DNA of 64,000 bases from Candidatus Gastranaerophilales bacterium (GCA_944325005.1 CALUYO010000008.1:19900-83899), one strand, 5' to 3'; numbered from the stretch's first letter, positions 17,546 to 28,634 are shown. Made by a program: numbers and translations. Notes: generated by a model not told the origin, from the letters alone.

Positions 17546-19126
17546 ATGAAAACAGGGATTTTATCAAACTTTAAAGGAGATTTACTGGGCGGAATTACTG
17601 CCGGTGTAATAGCTTTACCTCTTGCAATTGCTCTGGGGGTATCAAGCGGGTTAGGTGCGGCAGCCGGCATTTACGGTTCAATAATTGTTGGTATGCTTGC
17701 GGCAATTTTTGGCGGTACCCCGACACAAATTTCCGGTCCTACCGGGCCATTAACGGTTGTAATAGCCTCTGTCGCTGCTTTGCATTCTGAGAACCCTAAT
17801 TTAATATTTGCGTCAATACTTTTATCCGGTCTCTTTCAGATTATATTAGGGCTTTTAAAGGTAGGTAAACTTGTTAATTTTATTCCTTATCCTGTAATAT
17901 CAGGATTTATGAGTGGTATAGGTGCTATAATTATTCTCCTACAGGTGAATTCATTTTTAGGGATAGATTTTAGCGGAACTCCGATTGAGGGTGTTATTAA
18001 TGCCGTAAAAAATCTCACAGCCGTTGATTTTCATAGTGTAATTCTGGGTGTTATAACTTTATTAATAGTTTTTTGTACTCCAAAAAAAATTGCAAAGATT
18101 ATACCACCGCCTCTTATCGCGCTTATATTGGGAACGCTGATCGCTGTTATATTCAACTTTGATGTGAAAACAATAGGTGAAATCCCCAGAGGTTTCCCTG
18201 CATTAGCTTTTCCGGCATTTAAGCTGTCTGAAGTAGAAACAGTTATACCTATTGCATTAACTCTTGCTGTTTTAGGTTCAATAGATTCTCTTTTGACTTC
18301 GCTTGTTGCCGATTCTCTAACAAAAACAAAACATAATTCTAATAAAGAGTTAATTGGGCAGGGAATAGGTAATATGGCTGCCGCTCTTTTTGGAGGTGTT
18401 GTGTCTTGCGGTGCAACAATGAGAACTGCCATTAATATCAGAAGCGGAGGACGTACAAGACTTTCAGGCGTAATTCATTCTTTATTTCTAATATTTGTGG
18501 TTATATTTTTTGCTCCTGTAGCTTCTAAAATCCCGCTTGCTGTACTTGCCGGAATTTTGATTAAAGTAGGTGTAAGTATTATTGATTATAAATTTATCAG
18601 ATTGATAAAGGCAGCCCCGAGAAATGATTTAATTGTCATGCTTCTTGTTTTTCTGATAACTGTTTTTGACGATTTGATTCTTGCAGTTGGTGTAGGCGTT
18701 GTATTGTCATCAATTCTTTTTGCCGCAAATGTCGCAAGGCAGACTGATATTAAAGTTGTCGGGCTGTCTGACTTACAGGATGAAAATTATATTGATGAAG
18801 ATTTGAAGAACAAAACAATGATTATGCATATTGACGGAACACTGTTTTTCGGTTCTGCATCACAAATAGCATCTAGAATAGATGCAGTAATTGATAACAG
18901 AACTGTTATTATAGATTGTTCAAATATTAAAAGTATGGATATTTCTGCTGTATTTGCACTTGAAGATCTTGTGTTAACACTGAAAGGCAAAAATGTAAGA
19001 GTCATAATTATTTTTAATAACAGAGAAGTTGCTGCATCAACTTTAAAATTGGGTTTAAGAAAACTTATAACTCATAATGATATTGCTTTTTCAACAGAAG
19101 ATGCTGTTAATAGTATACAAAATTAG
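17546..19126 (+). CDS. SulP family anion transporter with STAS domain
   Basis: 526 aa inner-membrane transporter. Ten or more hydrophobic segments start with the SulP signature GDLLGGITAGVIALPLAIAL (residues ~9-28), followed by GPTGPLTVVIASV, GFMSGIGAIIIL and GGVVSCGATMRTAINIRSGG. A C-terminal STAS domain spans about 425-520 (MIMHIDGTLFFGSASQI, IDCSNIKSMDISAVFALEDL). Substrate could be sulfate, bicarbonate (BicA-like) or another anion; sequence alone does not decide. Monocistronic. Confidence 0.92.
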   Translation: MKTGILSNFKGDLLGGITAGVIALPLAIALGVSSGLGAAAGIYGSIIVGMLAAIFGGTPTQISGPTGPLTVVIASVAALHSENPNLIFASILLSGLFQIILGLLKVGKLVNFIPYPVISGFMSGIGAIIILLQVNSFLGIDFSGTPIEGVINAVKNLTAVDFHSVILGVITLLIVFCTPKKIAKIIPPPLIALILGTLIAVIFNFDVKTIGEIPRGFPALAFPAFKLSEVETVIPIALTLAVLGSIDSLLTSLVADSLTKTKHNSNKELIGQGIGNMAAALFGGVVSCGATMRTAINIRSGGRTRLSGVIHSLFLIFVVIFFAPVASKIPLAVLAGILIKVGVSIIDYKFIRLIKAAPRNDLIVMLLVFLITVFDDLILAVGVGVVLSSILFAANVARQTDIKVVGLSDLQDENYIDEDLKNKTMIMHIDGTLFFGSASQIASRIDAVIDNRTVIIDCSNIKSMDISAVFALEDLVLTLKGKNVRVIIIFNNREVAASTLKLGLRKLITHNDIAFSTEDAVNSIQN

Positions 19127-19168
19127 TAAACAATGTTATTATATGTATGACCGTAAGGAGGGAGTATT

Positions 19169-19747
19169 ATGAAAAGATTCTTAACAATTTTGTTTATGCT
19201 GATTGCTGTTCAAACTGTGGTTTATGCGGATGCTGAAACGGATATGCATCAAGCTTATATCGCAAAAATTCAGGCTCAGGATATTAAATACAACACTTTT
19301 AATTTTTTTAATGCAATAAGTAATGGAAATGTTGATCTTGTAGATTTATTTTTGAAAGCTGGAATGAGTCCTGATGCAACATTTATGAAAACTCCGGCTA
19401 TATATATGGCAATAGCAAGCAATCAAAATGAAGTTGTAAAACTTCTTCTTGATAATAAGGTTGACCCGAATAAAGAACTGGCGGGAATTACACCGTTAAT
19501 TATGGCTATTCGTGAAAAGGATGCTAAAATCGTTGAAACTCTGATTTCATATGGAGCAGATGTTAATCAGTGCGCAGGTTATACAAAACCTTTGACATAT
19601 GCTATTAAGAAAAAACAGCCTAAAATTGTAGAACTGCTGATTAATGCAGGGGCAAACCCTGATAATGAAGTGTTAATTAATGCTTTAAAATCTGATGACA
19701 ATTACATTAAAGATACAGTGTTGAAGCGTTATAAAACTATGGATTAA
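19169..19747 (+). CDS. Exported ankyrin-repeat protein
   Basis: 192 aa. A signal peptide (MKRFLTILFMLIAVQTVVYA|DAE) is followed by about four ankyrin repeats (NFFNAISNGNVDLVDLFLKA; TPAIYMAIASNQNEVVKLLL; TPLIMAIREKDAKIVETLIS; PLTYAIKKKQPKIVELLINA). Periplasmic protein-protein interaction is expected; the partner is unknown. GGAGGGAG precedes the start and a terminator follows directly. Confidence 0.85.
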   Translation: MKRFLTILFMLIAVQTVVYADAETDMHQAYIAKIQAQDIKYNTFNFFNAISNGNVDLVDLFLKAGMSPDATFMKTPAIYMAIASNQNEVVKLLLDNKVDPNKELAGITPLIMAIREKDAKIVETLISYGADVNQCAGYTKPLTYAIKKKQPKIVELLINAGANPDNEVLINALKSDDNYIKDTVLKRYKTMD

Positions 19748-19774
19748 AAAAGAGGCCCAAAGGCCTCTTTTTTT
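19745..19774. terminator. Bidirectional terminator after the ankyrin gene
   Basis: Stem AAAGAGGCC / GGCCTCTTT flanked by A-run and T-run; serves the ankyrin gene and the convergent 69-aa gene. Confidence 0.85.
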
Positions 19775-19984
19775 CTATGTATTATGTTTTTTATCTTTTT
19801 TATCTTTTTCTTTCATTTCGTCGACTTTTTCCGCAACTTTTTCTTTTACATTGTGCGCTTTTTCTTTAGCTTTTTCTGCGCCTTCTTTAATATCCTCTTT
19901 CATCTCATGCGCTTTTTCTTTGACTTTTTCGCCGGCATTATGCATTTTTTCTTTTATTGTTTCTTTATCTTTTTCGTGTGTCAT
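19775..19984 (-). CDS. LEA-like Lys/Glu repeat protein
   Basis: 69 aa made almost entirely of charged amphipathic repeats (KEKMHNAGEKVKEKAHEMKE; AEKAKEKAHNVKEKVAEKVD), with an 11-residue-like periodicity seen in late-embryogenesis-abundant and YtxH-type proteins. Probably an unstructured or helical stress protectant. AAAGGAA precedes the ATG. The reverse complement of such a gene yields a long Phe-rich ORF (19784-20017), which is not real. Confidence 0.7.
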   Translation of the reverse strand: MTHEKDKETIKEKMHNAGEKVKEKAHEMKEDIKEGAEKAKEKAHNVKEKVAEKVDEMKEKDKKDKKHNT

Positions 19985-20103
19985 CGCAAATTCCTTTCTT
20001 TAAACGTAACAAATTAATTATTTACGATTAAAGCTTCTGTTTTATGCGAAGAAAGTCGTATAATTTTTTTTTAATATAAATAATTAAGGTAATTAATTCT
20101 GTT

Positions 20104-21906
20104 CTATTCTTCATCAAGACTCAAAACAGCCATGAAAGCTTCCTGAGGAACTTCTACACGTCCTACTGATTTCATACGTTTTTTACCCTTTTTCTGTTTC
20201 TCTAAGAGTTTTCTTTTTCTTGAAATATCACCGCCATAGCATTTATCAAGAACATTTTTTCTCATAGCTTTGATATTTGTTCTGGCAATTACACGTCCGC
20301 CTATAGCTGCCTGTACCGGAACCTCAAATAGCTGGCGTGGAATTATTTCTTTTAATTTAGTTGTTAATTTTTGTCCGATATAAAAGGCATTATCTTCATG
20401 GCAAATTATAGACAGGGCATCAACGACTTCTCCTGCAAGCATGATATCAAGTTTAACAAGTTTTGAACGTTTATACCCGCAGAATTCATAATCCATACTG
20501 GCATAACCTTTTGAACGCGATTTTAACTGATCATAAAAATCTGTAATAACTTCACTCAGAGGTATTTCGTATTCAAGGCTTGCACGAATTTTATCAATAT
20601 AAGACATGTTTTTAAAAATTCCACGTTTTGCCTGTGCCAGATCCATTAATGTTCCGACATAGTCATTCGGGGTAATAATTTGAACTTTAACATAAGGTTC
20701 TTCAATATAATCTCGTACCTGAGCCGGAGGCAAGTTTGCTGGGTTATCGATTTCAACCATCTCACCGTTTGTTTTATATACTTTATAAACTACAGACGGA
20801 GCAGTAGTGACTAAATCCAGATTATATTCTCTCTCAAGTCTTTCCTGCGCAATTTCCATATGCAGCATGCCGAGAAATCCGCATCTGAAACCAAAACCTA
20901 GTGCACTTGATGTTTCAGGTTCAAAAGTAATACTGCTGTCATTAAGTTTTAATTTTTCCAGAGCTTCTTTTAAATTAGCATAGTCATCATTATCAACAGG
21001 ATACATCCCTGAAAATACCATAGGCAGAGCTTCTTTGTAACCTGGTAACGGCTCTTTTGCCGGATTATCAACTGTTGTAAGTGTGTCTCCGACAAATCTT
21101 GTCAATTCTTTAATAGAACCGGCAAAGTACCCGACATCACCGCAGATTAATTCATCTGTTTGAACACGTGTTGGTGTCTGATAACCTAGTTCTACAACTT
21201 CGTATTCTTTCCCAGAAGCCATAAATTTGACTTTGTCTCCGCGTCGTATTTTTCCGTCAATTACTTTAAAAAAGCATAAAGTTCCGAGGTACTGGTCATA
21301 AGCGCTATCAAACACAAGTGCACGTAACGGTTTTTCGCTTGTATCCTGAGGCGGAGGGATTAAATCAACAACAGCTTCAAGTACATCTTCAATACCTATA
21401 CCTGCCTTGGCACTTACCGGAATGGCAAGAGATGCATCTATGCCAAGAACTTCTTCTATTTCAGAGCGAACTCTTTCAACATCAGCTGAGGGCAAATCAA
21501 TTTTGTTTATTACAGGAATAATTTCAAGATTTTGTTCGGCTGCAAGATAAACATTTGCCAGAGTTTGTGCTTCTACTCCCTGTGTAGAATCTACTATTAA
21601 AAGCGCTCCTTCGCAGGCTGCAAGGGAACGCGAAACTTCGTACGAAAAATCTACATGTCCCGGGGTATCAATAAGATTTAATATATAATTTTTACCGTCT
21701 TTTGCTTTATAATTCATTCTCGCTGCATTCAGCTTGATTGTAATACCGCGTTCGCGTTCGATATCCATTGAATCCAGTATTTGGTTTTGCATATCACGCT
21801 GGGCAACTGTTCCGGTAAATTCAAGCAATCTGTCGGCTAATGTCGATTTCCCATGATCTATATGGGCGATTATGCAAAAGTTTCTTACGTTTTCTCTGTA
21901 TTTCAT
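20104..21906 (-). CDS. lepA: Elongation factor 4 (LepA)
   Basis: 600 aa, standard length. Ribosome-associated GTPase that back-translocates or remodels stalled ribosomes. Seen: G1 AHIDHGKST (~14-22), G2 in RERGITI, G3 DTPGHVDF, G4 NKID, then EF-G-like domains and the LepA-specific C-terminus ([20 protein letters not shown]). The monocistronic minus-strand gene marks the left edge of the accessory region. Confidence 0.97.
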   Translation of the reverse strand: MKYRENVRNFCIIAHIDHGKSTLADRLLEFTGTVAQRDMQNQILDSMDIERERGITIKLNAARMNYKAKDGKNYILNLIDTPGHVDFSYEVSRSLAACEGALLIVDSTQGVEAQTLANVYLAAEQNLEIIPVINKIDLPSADVERVRSEIEEVLGIDASLAIPVSAKAGIGIEDVLEAVVDLIPPPQDTSEKPLRALVFDSAYDQYLGTLCFFKVIDGKIRRGDKVKFMASGKEYEVVELGYQTPTRVQTDELICGDVGYFAGSIKELTRFVGDTLTTVDNPAKEPLPGYKEALPMVFSGMYPVDNDDYANLKEALEKLKLNDSSITFEPETSSALGFGFRCGFLGMLHMEIAQERLEREYNLDLVTTAPSVVYKVYKTNGEMVEIDNPANLPPAQVRDYIEEPYVKVQIITPNDYVGTLMDLAQAKRGIFKNMSYIDKIRASLEYEIPLSEVITDFYDQLKSRSKGYASMDYEFCGYKRSKLVKLDIMLAGEVVDALSIICHEDNAFYIGQKLTTKLKEIIPRQLFEVPVQAAIGGRVIARTNIKAMRKNVLDKCYGGDISRKRKLLEKQKKGKKRMKSVGRVEVPQEAFMAVLSLDEE

Positions 21907-22054
21907 AATTTTTATTATATTTAAAAAATTTGCGACTTCAAGTAAAGTAAAAATAATAATATATAGCTTTCTAACAAGTGTTTATAGTGAAAGAGTCGTA
22001 ATCTCCTTATTATATAGGATTTTCAAATCATGGGTAAGGTTTTAAAATATATGT

Positions 22055-25000
22055 ATGTCAAAGCACATAATATTTAAGATTGAAACAAATAAATTATTCA
22101 GAATTTTTCTTAATTCGGAGTATTCAAAGTTTGTTATATATAATGACTTAAATATTGTTTTATCTTCAAAAAGAAATGTTCGGACTTTTAAGTATAATGA
22201 AATAAGTAAAATTTCCGGAGAGACAGGAATTTGTTTTTCTTCTGTTAAAATACAAACGGTTTATAATGAAGTATTTGAATTACCTTTTTTGAATAAAAGA
22301 AAGACGCAGCATGCTGACAAATGGATGAATGCATTACTTCTGTGTAAAAAGTATAAAGATATAGATTCTAAAATAAAAGGTTACTTTAATTCGGAAAGTT
22401 ATATATCTTACTTGCAGAATAGTTTATTTTATGAAGAAAATATTAATAATAACAGCAGGGCATTGTCCTATAGAGCTGAAATATGCAAACTTTTTCCAAA
22501 TTTAAAATTTGATATAGAATATCCGTATTTAAATTCTTACCTGACAAATAAAGATGCAGAAAGAGATAAAAATAATAAAAAATTCCTGGCGGAGGAACCG
22601 GAAAGAAATGCAGTATACTTTGAAGATTTAAATAAAAAACAAATTGAAGCTGTAATTACGGATGAAGATAATGTTCTTGTTGTTGCCGGAGCTGGTTCGG
22701 GGAAAACAAAAGTTATTGAAGCAAGAATTCAATATCTTATTGAGAATAAAAAAACAGACCCTGATAACATTCTTGTTTTAACATTTAATAAAGAAGCATG
22801 TGCTGAAGTAAAAAAAAGAGTAACAAAACTTCTTAATACAAAAATACCTCATATTAAAACATTTCATGGATTCGGACTTAGTATTAATCGTGATTCGGAA
22901 AAATCTCTGGCCCCATTTTGCGATGATAAAAATAAATATCAAAGCTTTGTAAAAGAAAAAATTTTTGAGGTTCTGAAAAAAGATAAATCTAATTTTCCGC
23001 TATTTTTCCTTTATTTTCAATCTTTTTATTATAAAACAAAAAATATTCATGATTTTAAAACAAAAGGAGAATATGATAATTATATACATGAGCAGGAGCT
23101 GTTATCATTAAAAAATGATAAAGTTAAAAGCTTTGGCGAATTAGATATCGCGAACTTTCTGTTCCTACATAATGTTCCGTATGAATATGAAACTGAATAT
23201 AAAGGAAATTATCAAAGAGATATTCATCGTCGAGAATATAAACCGGATTTTTATATTCCGGCAGATGAAAATCATAAAGATATTTATATTGAGTATTTTG
23301 GTATAGATAAAGACGGTAATACTGCAAATTATATTGACTCAAAAAAATATAATGAAAGTATTGAATGGAAAAGGCATATTCATAAAGAAAATAACACTAT
23401 TTTAATTGAATTATACTCCTATGATAAGTTTGAAAGAAATTTGATAAAAAAACTAAAGACCGAATTAAAAGCCAAAAAGGTGGATATTTCTCATGTTTTG
23501 CCGCCTGAAAAAAGGTTTGAGATTCTTAATAATATTAAGGGAATAGATAATTTTACAAAATTAACTGCGAAATTTCTAAAATTTTATAAAGGGAATAATT
23601 TTAAGATTGCTGAGCTCATATTAAAGTTAAAAGAAGTTAAACTTTTACTTTATAAAAGTTTAGGAGAACTTAATAATAAAGATGAAATAAATAATATAAA
23701 TTTTCAAATCAATGATATTAAAAGAAAACAACTATTCCTAAAATTATTTAAACCAATATATGAAGGATATCAAACATGTTTAGAAAAAAATAACCAATAT
23801 GATTTTGAAGATATGATTACTACGGCATCTGAAAAATTGTATAAATGTTATGAGGTCAATAAATTTGATTATAAATACATTTTGGTTGATGAGTTTCAGG
23901 ATATATCAAGGGGACGTGCAGAGTTTTTAAAAAAATTGATTTCATTAAACAAAACCAGTAAATTATTTGCAGTAGGAGATGATTGGCAAGCAATAAATAG
24001 ATTTGCAGGAAGTGATATCTCTATAATGTCCAATTTTTCTAAGGAATTTGAGGAACAGGGGAAACGCGGGACATCTATTATTACTCTTAATATTACATAC
24101 AGGTTTAATGATAACATAAGTGAGGTTTCATCAAAATTTATACAAAAAAATCCTGATCAGATAAAGAAAGATATTAAAGCAAATATAACAAGCAATCGTC
24201 CGGCTGTGCTAATTTGGTACGATGAATCTGAAATAAGCGCAATTGAAAAAATATTGCAACAAATTTACGAATTTGTTGCAAACCAAAAAGCGAAAGAAAA
24301 ATTTTCAATAATGATTTTAACAAGATACAACCTTGATAAAGCTGAAAATAATTACTCAAAAGACTTATTAAAAGCATTAAAAGCTCTAAAAAAAGAATAT
24401 AACAAAATTTTCAATCTTTCTTATTCAACTATACATGCTTCTAAAGGTCAGGGGGTGGATTATGTGATACTTTTAAGTTTAAGGCAAGGAGCTTTCCCTA
24501 ATACAAAAGAAGATGATCCCATTATGGAACTTGTGATGAATAATAAAGATACATTTGAAAATGCGGAAGAACGCCGACTATTATATGTCGCATTAACGAG
24601 AGCAAAAAAAGAGGTTTATTTGGTTGGAACGGCAAAACCATCTTCATTTTTGTTAGAAATTGAAGATCCAAAAGAAAATTATCCTGTGGCAATTTGTAAT
24701 AGACCGGATAATTATGCAACTATAAAATGCCCTGAGTGCCAAACAGGTATAATGATTCGACCTAAAAATGAAAACAATAAATTTTTCTATTGTCAAAACG
24801 ATTTTTGCGGCCTATCGGCACCTGTTTGTCCAATTTGTGAAAAAGGTTTTCTTTACAACGATAATGGATTAATAAAATGTAGTAATGATACTTGTAATCA
24901 TATTACAAAACAATGTCCGGAGTGTGGAGGTATACTGGTTTTACGCCATAAAGATGATAATTATTTTTACGGGTGTTCAAATTATAGAGGACAGGATGAA

Positions 25001-25159
25001 GATATTAGTTGTAAATATACAAAACGTTATGTTTGTATAGGTTGTAAAGATAAAAAAGCTTGCATATATAAACAAATGGATTCTAAAACAAACGAGCTGT
25101 TAATAAAATGCACTAATGAACATTGCAATAAAACAAAAAATTTCCCTGAAAAATTTTAG
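22055..25159 (+). CDS. HelD-like superfamily I DNA helicase with nuclease insert and zinc ribbons
   Basis: 1034 aa, longer than E. coli helicase IV (684). Seen: an N-terminal accessory domain (1-~190), Walker A AGAGSGKT near 211-218, and a PD-(D/E)xK-like insert around 355-440 (GELDIANFLF, Glu; KPDFYIP, Asp; DIYIEYFG, Glu). Further motifs are the helicase stretch LVDEFQDIS, VGDDWQAINRFAG, STIHASKGQGVDYVILL and LLYVALTRAKKEVY. The C-terminus adds several topoisomerase-type zinc ribbons (CPECQTG...CQNDFCG; CPICEKG...CSNDTC; CPECGG...GCSNY). Likely DNA repair or defence. No Shine-Dalgarno precedes the ATG. It may be the first accessory gene. Confidence 0.87.
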   Translation: MSKHIIFKIETNKLFRIFLNSEYSKFVIYNDLNIVLSSKRNVRTFKYNEISKISGETGICFSSVKIQTVYNEVFELPFLNKRKTQHADKWMNALLLCKKYKDIDSKIKGYFNSESYISYLQNSLFYEENINNNSRALSYRAEICKLFPNLKFDIEYPYLNSYLTNKDAERDKNNKKFLAEEPERNAVYFEDLNKKQIEAVITDEDNVLVVAGAGSGKTKVIEARIQYLIENKKTDPDNILVLTFNKEACAEVKKRVTKLLNTKIPHIKTFHGFGLSINRDSEKSLAPFCDDKNKYQSFVKEKIFEVLKKDKSNFPLFFLYFQSFYYKTKNIHDFKTKGEYDNYIHEQELLSLKNDKVKSFGELDIANFLFLHNVPYEYETEYKGNYQRDIHRREYKPDFYIPADENHKDIYIEYFGIDKDGNTANYIDSKKYNESIEWKRHIHKENNTILIELYSYDKFERNLIKKLKTELKAKKVDISHVLPPEKRFEILNNIKGIDNFTKLTAKFLKFYKGNNFKIAELILKLKEVKLLLYKSLGELNNKDEINNINFQINDIKRKQLFLKLFKPIYEGYQTCLEKNNQYDFEDMITTASEKLYKCYEVNKFDYKYILVDEFQDISRGRAEFLKKLISLNKTSKLFAVGDDWQAINRFAGSDISIMSNFSKEFEEQGKRGTSIITLNITYRFNDNISEVSSKFIQKNPDQIKKDIKANITSNRPAVLIWYDESEISAIEKILQQIYEFVANQKAKEKFSIMILTRYNLDKAENNYSKDLLKALKALKKEYNKIFNLSYSTIHASKGQGVDYVILLSLRQGAFPNTKEDDPIMELVMNNKDTFENAEERRLLYVALTRAKKEVYLVGTAKPSSFLLEIEDPKENYPVAICNRPDNYATIKCPECQTGIMIRPKNENNKFFYCQNDFCGLSAPVCPICEKGFLYNDNGLIKCSNDTCNHITKQCPECGGILVLRHKDDNYFYGCSNYRGQDEDISCKYTKRYVCIGCKDKKACIYKQMDSKTNELLIKCTNEHCNKTKNFPEKF

Positions 25160-25502
25160 CTTATATTAAAGAACCTTACTACCATGCCAAGCAGGAGCAA
25201 CAGTGTGAATGATGTATTTGCCAGGAAGATTGTACCTTTTTGATCTTAGCCTGTATTTCATTAGTTTTGAACCAAAAAACGGAGAGCTTAGTCCACAGAG
25301 CAAAAGGCTCTGAACATTTCCCTGTTAATATTCAAATTGCAGTGTATTTTTGATATTTAGCAGTGAAATTAAAAAATATTAAGTCTATATAAAGAGGTTT
25401 TTTCAGCTTTTTTAGTGAAATTCCCTAAAATATTTAACAGCGATTTAACAAGGAAGATGGTTATTTGAATACTGTTCCGATATTTTAATATTTTCAGTTA
25501 TT
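25160..25502. other. 343-bp gene-free stretch between the helicase and the SIR2 gene
   Basis: No credible ORF on either strand; the longest is a 19-codon fragment from 25192. Slightly less AT-rich in its first half (AGCAGGAGCAACAGTG) than its surroundings, which suggests degraded coding sequence. One short hairpin AGAGC-AAAAG-GCTCT near 25297-25311. Possibly a junction of the accessory region, with no repeat to prove it. Confidence 0.4.
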
Positions 25503-28500
25503 CTAATGACTAATGATAATGTTTGTAGCACTAGGCCCACGCATTGTAAATGCGATATTAAATTTAACAAAATCTCCAGTTGTTATACTATTCCAAACGC
25601 TTTCAGTACTATTTTTATGGTATGCAAATATTTGTTTATTAGACGGGAGTTCATTTGCTTCTATAAAACAATATGTATAATCTTTATTTACAACTACCCC
25701 AGAATACAATTTATTAATAGGGAATAATAATTTATGTTTTACATTCTCATCAGCATACTCATAAGAATTTTCCAGGTTTTCAAATATTTGCTTTGCTTCA
25801 AAATACTCATTATTAATAAACAATTCTCTACCATATAGAATTTGAGCAGAAATATTAGCAGTATTGTCAATAATTGATTTTGATAAATGATTTATTATAC
25901 TTTCTCTATATTTTTCTTCATCATATTCAAATAGTAATAGAGCTTTTATAAAATGTAATTTACAATCAGAATGATTTGCTTCAATTGCTTTATCTATAGT
26001 ATTTAATCCTTCTTCAAATAGATGTTTATATTGTAAATATTTTACTAATCTTATAGCTATAAATGTATTTCTTGGATTTACAGCAAATACCTTTTTTAGT
26101 GCTTCAAATAATCTTTGAGAATCTTCTAAAATCTCTGCTAATTCTGATTCATATTTAAGTAAATATTCATCATTCGGAAATAATTGAAGACCAATATATA
26201 AATTTTGTTCAACTTTACTTATTATTTCTTGTATAACAGGTTCTGTTAGATCTGATTCATTATGTATCATATAAAACTTTAATCTTGTTAATTCAATTTT
26301 TACTAATGTTGAATACCAATATCTATTATTTTTATCGTCAATCAAAATATTATTAACAATATTGTATGCATCAGAAAGCAACTTATCAGACTCTACTACA
26401 TTAGAGGCTTCTGAAGCTAAAATAATTAATAATTCTGCTTTTGAATGCTGTATGGATTTATCTCTGGGGGACAATTCTTCTGCGTATTTTAAGTATGATT
26501 TTGCTTTAGATATATTTCGTTCATTTCTATATAGCTCAAATATTGCTTTTTGTTGGTATAAGTATGAAGTATCTTCATATGCATCTTCAACCGAATCATA
26601 TATTTGAGAAATGAGTTCTTCATTTTTAAATATTTCGAATAATTTATTAGCATTTATAAGTTTTCTAAAAAGTTTTTTGTCTGTATCATACAGAGTATTC
26701 AAAGGTTTTAAGGCCTTTATATAAAAGTCATAACGATCTTCTTCATTTGCTAGAATAAGCTTAAACACCATATCTGCAATATATGGATGTCGAGCTTCAT
26801 AGTACCAATCTTTATCATATTTATTTTGTTTTGCAATAATTACTTCTTCTAATGGTTTAAAGAATTTCTTTTCAAATTCACTAAAATTAACACCATATAT
26901 TGTTGTTATTATTCCTGCTCTAACTGGGTAATTTAAGCGATTTAATAAGCAAACAGTTTTGTACATTTGTTGTGCAAGAATTGGTGATATATTATTATAT
27001 TCATCTTTTATAATATCTTCAAATTTTTTACCATTGGTCACTTCGTATAATGTTACTAATAATTGTTTTCCGTAATTGTTTAACAATTTTTTTAATTGTT
27101 CTTCCCTAGTATAATTTTTTAACATCCCTAGTGAATTATTTTCAGACAATTTATCTAACAAATATCCAGCTTCTTTATAATCTAAATACTTTAATTCATA
27201 AGTTTGTAAAGGTAATTGAAATCTATCTTCATATGAAACATTCCAAATATTCGTTCTTTCTGTCAGAATAATTGATAACTTGCAAGATTCTTTCCCCAAA
27301 GATTTTACAATTTTTGTTAAATCAGTTATGCATCTGGATGCATTATCAATAAACAAATAAACTTTCTTATAACAATATGATAAAAGTTCTCGTAAGGCCA
27401 TAATATCAATATCAGCATAATCGTTCATAAAAAGGCACAATTTTGAGTATTCATTAGCGGCATCCCAAGCTAAACGTTTTAGCAATACACTTTTACCAGC
27501 TCCAGCATGTGATTTTATAAGCATTATTTGGAGTTTTGTTTTTGGTGTTATATCATCATAAAGAAAATTTTCTAAAATTATATTTTCAACTAAATGTCTT
27601 TTTGAATCTAAATTTTGAATAATAGGTGACCAACCCAAATCCAAACCTTTATAGAACTTTATAGGATTGACTGTTTCATATTTCATATTATTGTGTACAA
27701 TAGTAACTTCATTTGTTAGAAAATTTTTTAATGGTTGACTTATTTCTTGCTCAACATTCTTAAAGAATTTAAAAACAGGTATATCTCTATTATTAGGATT
27801 TTCTTTAAAATTAAGACTTCTAAAATCTGCAGGAATCTTATTATCTAAAGTTCGTAAAAAATCTTCAAAAGTTCCAGGTAGTACTGTAATATTTAAACTT
27901 TTTTCAAAGGCTTTTATTTGTAATTCATCCACATTCGGAATAATTAAATATCTATGTGGTGAAGATTTAAGATCATTATTTAACTCTCCAATTAAAGACC
28001 TTAAATCTATATCACTCAAACTTTGTCCTATAAAAATAACCGGATACTCACTAGCATCATTTTTAAACATATCATATAATCTTTTTCTACCAATTTTGCA
28101 ATTTATATATTGGTCTTTTGTTAAGATTAGTGGACAACCAACATCAGTATATCTTGTAATACAACCATGTAATTTAATATATTTTACAGAATTTGAATCT
28201 TTTAAAGCTTCAATAATCCTATCATTATCATCAATAAAAGGTACTAAATTTTGAGCCCTATTTCTTGTATTTCTATATATATTCTCTATTAATGTGTCAT
28301 AATTAGTTGTAACAATTGAATGCCAGCGAAATGTCGGTAAAAGACTGTGATAAGTAGGGGAATTGTAATCTTCAAAAATTTTTTTTATGTATTCTTGTAC
28401 AGTCCTAGCATCAGAGTTAGTAATTGCAAATAACGCAATATCATCTAATGAGTTATTCGAATATTTCCCACCTAAAAACTTTTTATCTAACAATTGGCCA

Positions 28501-28634
28501 AGTTGATTTCCAATAGGGATTTCCTCTCCTTTGCTATTACGAGCACCGTAATTAGCTCCTGAACCTAAGCATAAAACAACTTGACCACGTTTAATTTGAT
28601 CTAATAAATATGGAGGTATATTCATATAATCCAT
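25503..28634 (-). CDS. SIR2-STAND-TPR protein, candidate antiphage defence (Avs5-like)
   Basis: 1043 aa. An N-terminal SIR2-type domain (~1-260) has LCLGSGANYGARN, SIVTTNYDTLIE, YIKLHGCI and FIGQSLSDIDLRSL. In defence proteins such domains degrade NAD+. A central P-loop STAND/NACHT-like ATPase follows, with Walker A HAGAGKSVLLKRLAWD near 377 and Walker B-like KVYLFIDNAS. A C-terminal array of TPR-like helices (~650-1000) is the presumed sensor. This architecture matches SIR2-STAND (AVAST type V) systems that trigger abortive infection on phage recognition. That role is inferred, not shown. No RBS is visible before the ATG. Confidence 0.82.
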   Translation of the reverse strand: MDYMNIPPYLLDQIKRGQVVLCLGSGANYGARNSKGEEIPIGNQLGQLLDKKFLGGKYSNNSLDDIALFAITNSDARTVQEYIKKIFEDYNSPTYHSLLPTFRWHSIVTTNYDTLIENIYRNTRNRAQNLVPFIDDNDRIIEALKDSNSVKYIKLHGCITRYTDVGCPLILTKDQYINCKIGRKRLYDMFKNDASEYPVIFIGQSLSDIDLRSLIGELNNDLKSSPHRYLIIPNVDELQIKAFEKSLNITVLPGTFEDFLRTLDNKIPADFRSLNFKENPNNRDIPVFKFFKNVEQEISQPLKNFLTNEVTIVHNNMKYETVNPIKFYKGLDLGWSPIIQNLDSKRHLVENIILENFLYDDITPKTKLQIMLIKSHAGAGKSVLLKRLAWDAANEYSKLCLFMNDYADIDIMALRELLSYCYKKVYLFIDNASRCITDLTKIVKSLGKESCKLSIILTERTNIWNVSYEDRFQLPLQTYELKYLDYKEAGYLLDKLSENNSLGMLKNYTREEQLKKLLNNYGKQLLVTLYEVTNGKKFEDIIKDEYNNISPILAQQMYKTVCLLNRLNYPVRAGIITTIYGVNFSEFEKKFFKPLEEVIIAKQNKYDKDWYYEARHPYIADMVFKLILANEEDRYDFYIKALKPLNTLYDTDKKLFRKLINANKLFEIFKNEELISQIYDSVEDAYEDTSYLYQQKAIFELYRNERNISKAKSYLKYAEELSPRDKSIQHSKAELLIILASEASNVVESDKLLSDAYNIVNNILIDDKNNRYWYSTLVKIELTRLKFYMIHNESDLTEPVIQEIISKVEQNLYIGLQLFPNDEYLLKYESELAEILEDSQRLFEALKKVFAVNPRNTFIAIRLVKYLQYKHLFEEGLNTIDKAIEANHSDCKLHFIKALLLFEYDEEKYRESIINHLSKSIIDNTANISAQILYGRELFINNEYFEAKQIFENLENSYEYADENVKHKLLFPINKLYSGVVVNKDYTYCFIEANELPSNKQIFAYHKNSTESVWNSITTGDFVKFNIAFTMRGPSATNIIISH

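Noticed and set aside
19784..20017. Phe-rich plus-strand ORF
   Set aside because: Reverse complement of the Lys/Glu-repeat protein; composition is an artefact.
25503..28634. Thoeris or DSR assignment for the SIR2 protein
   Set aside because: No TIR partner is adjacent, and the P-loop STAND domain followed by TPRs fits SIR2-STAND (Avs5-like) better.
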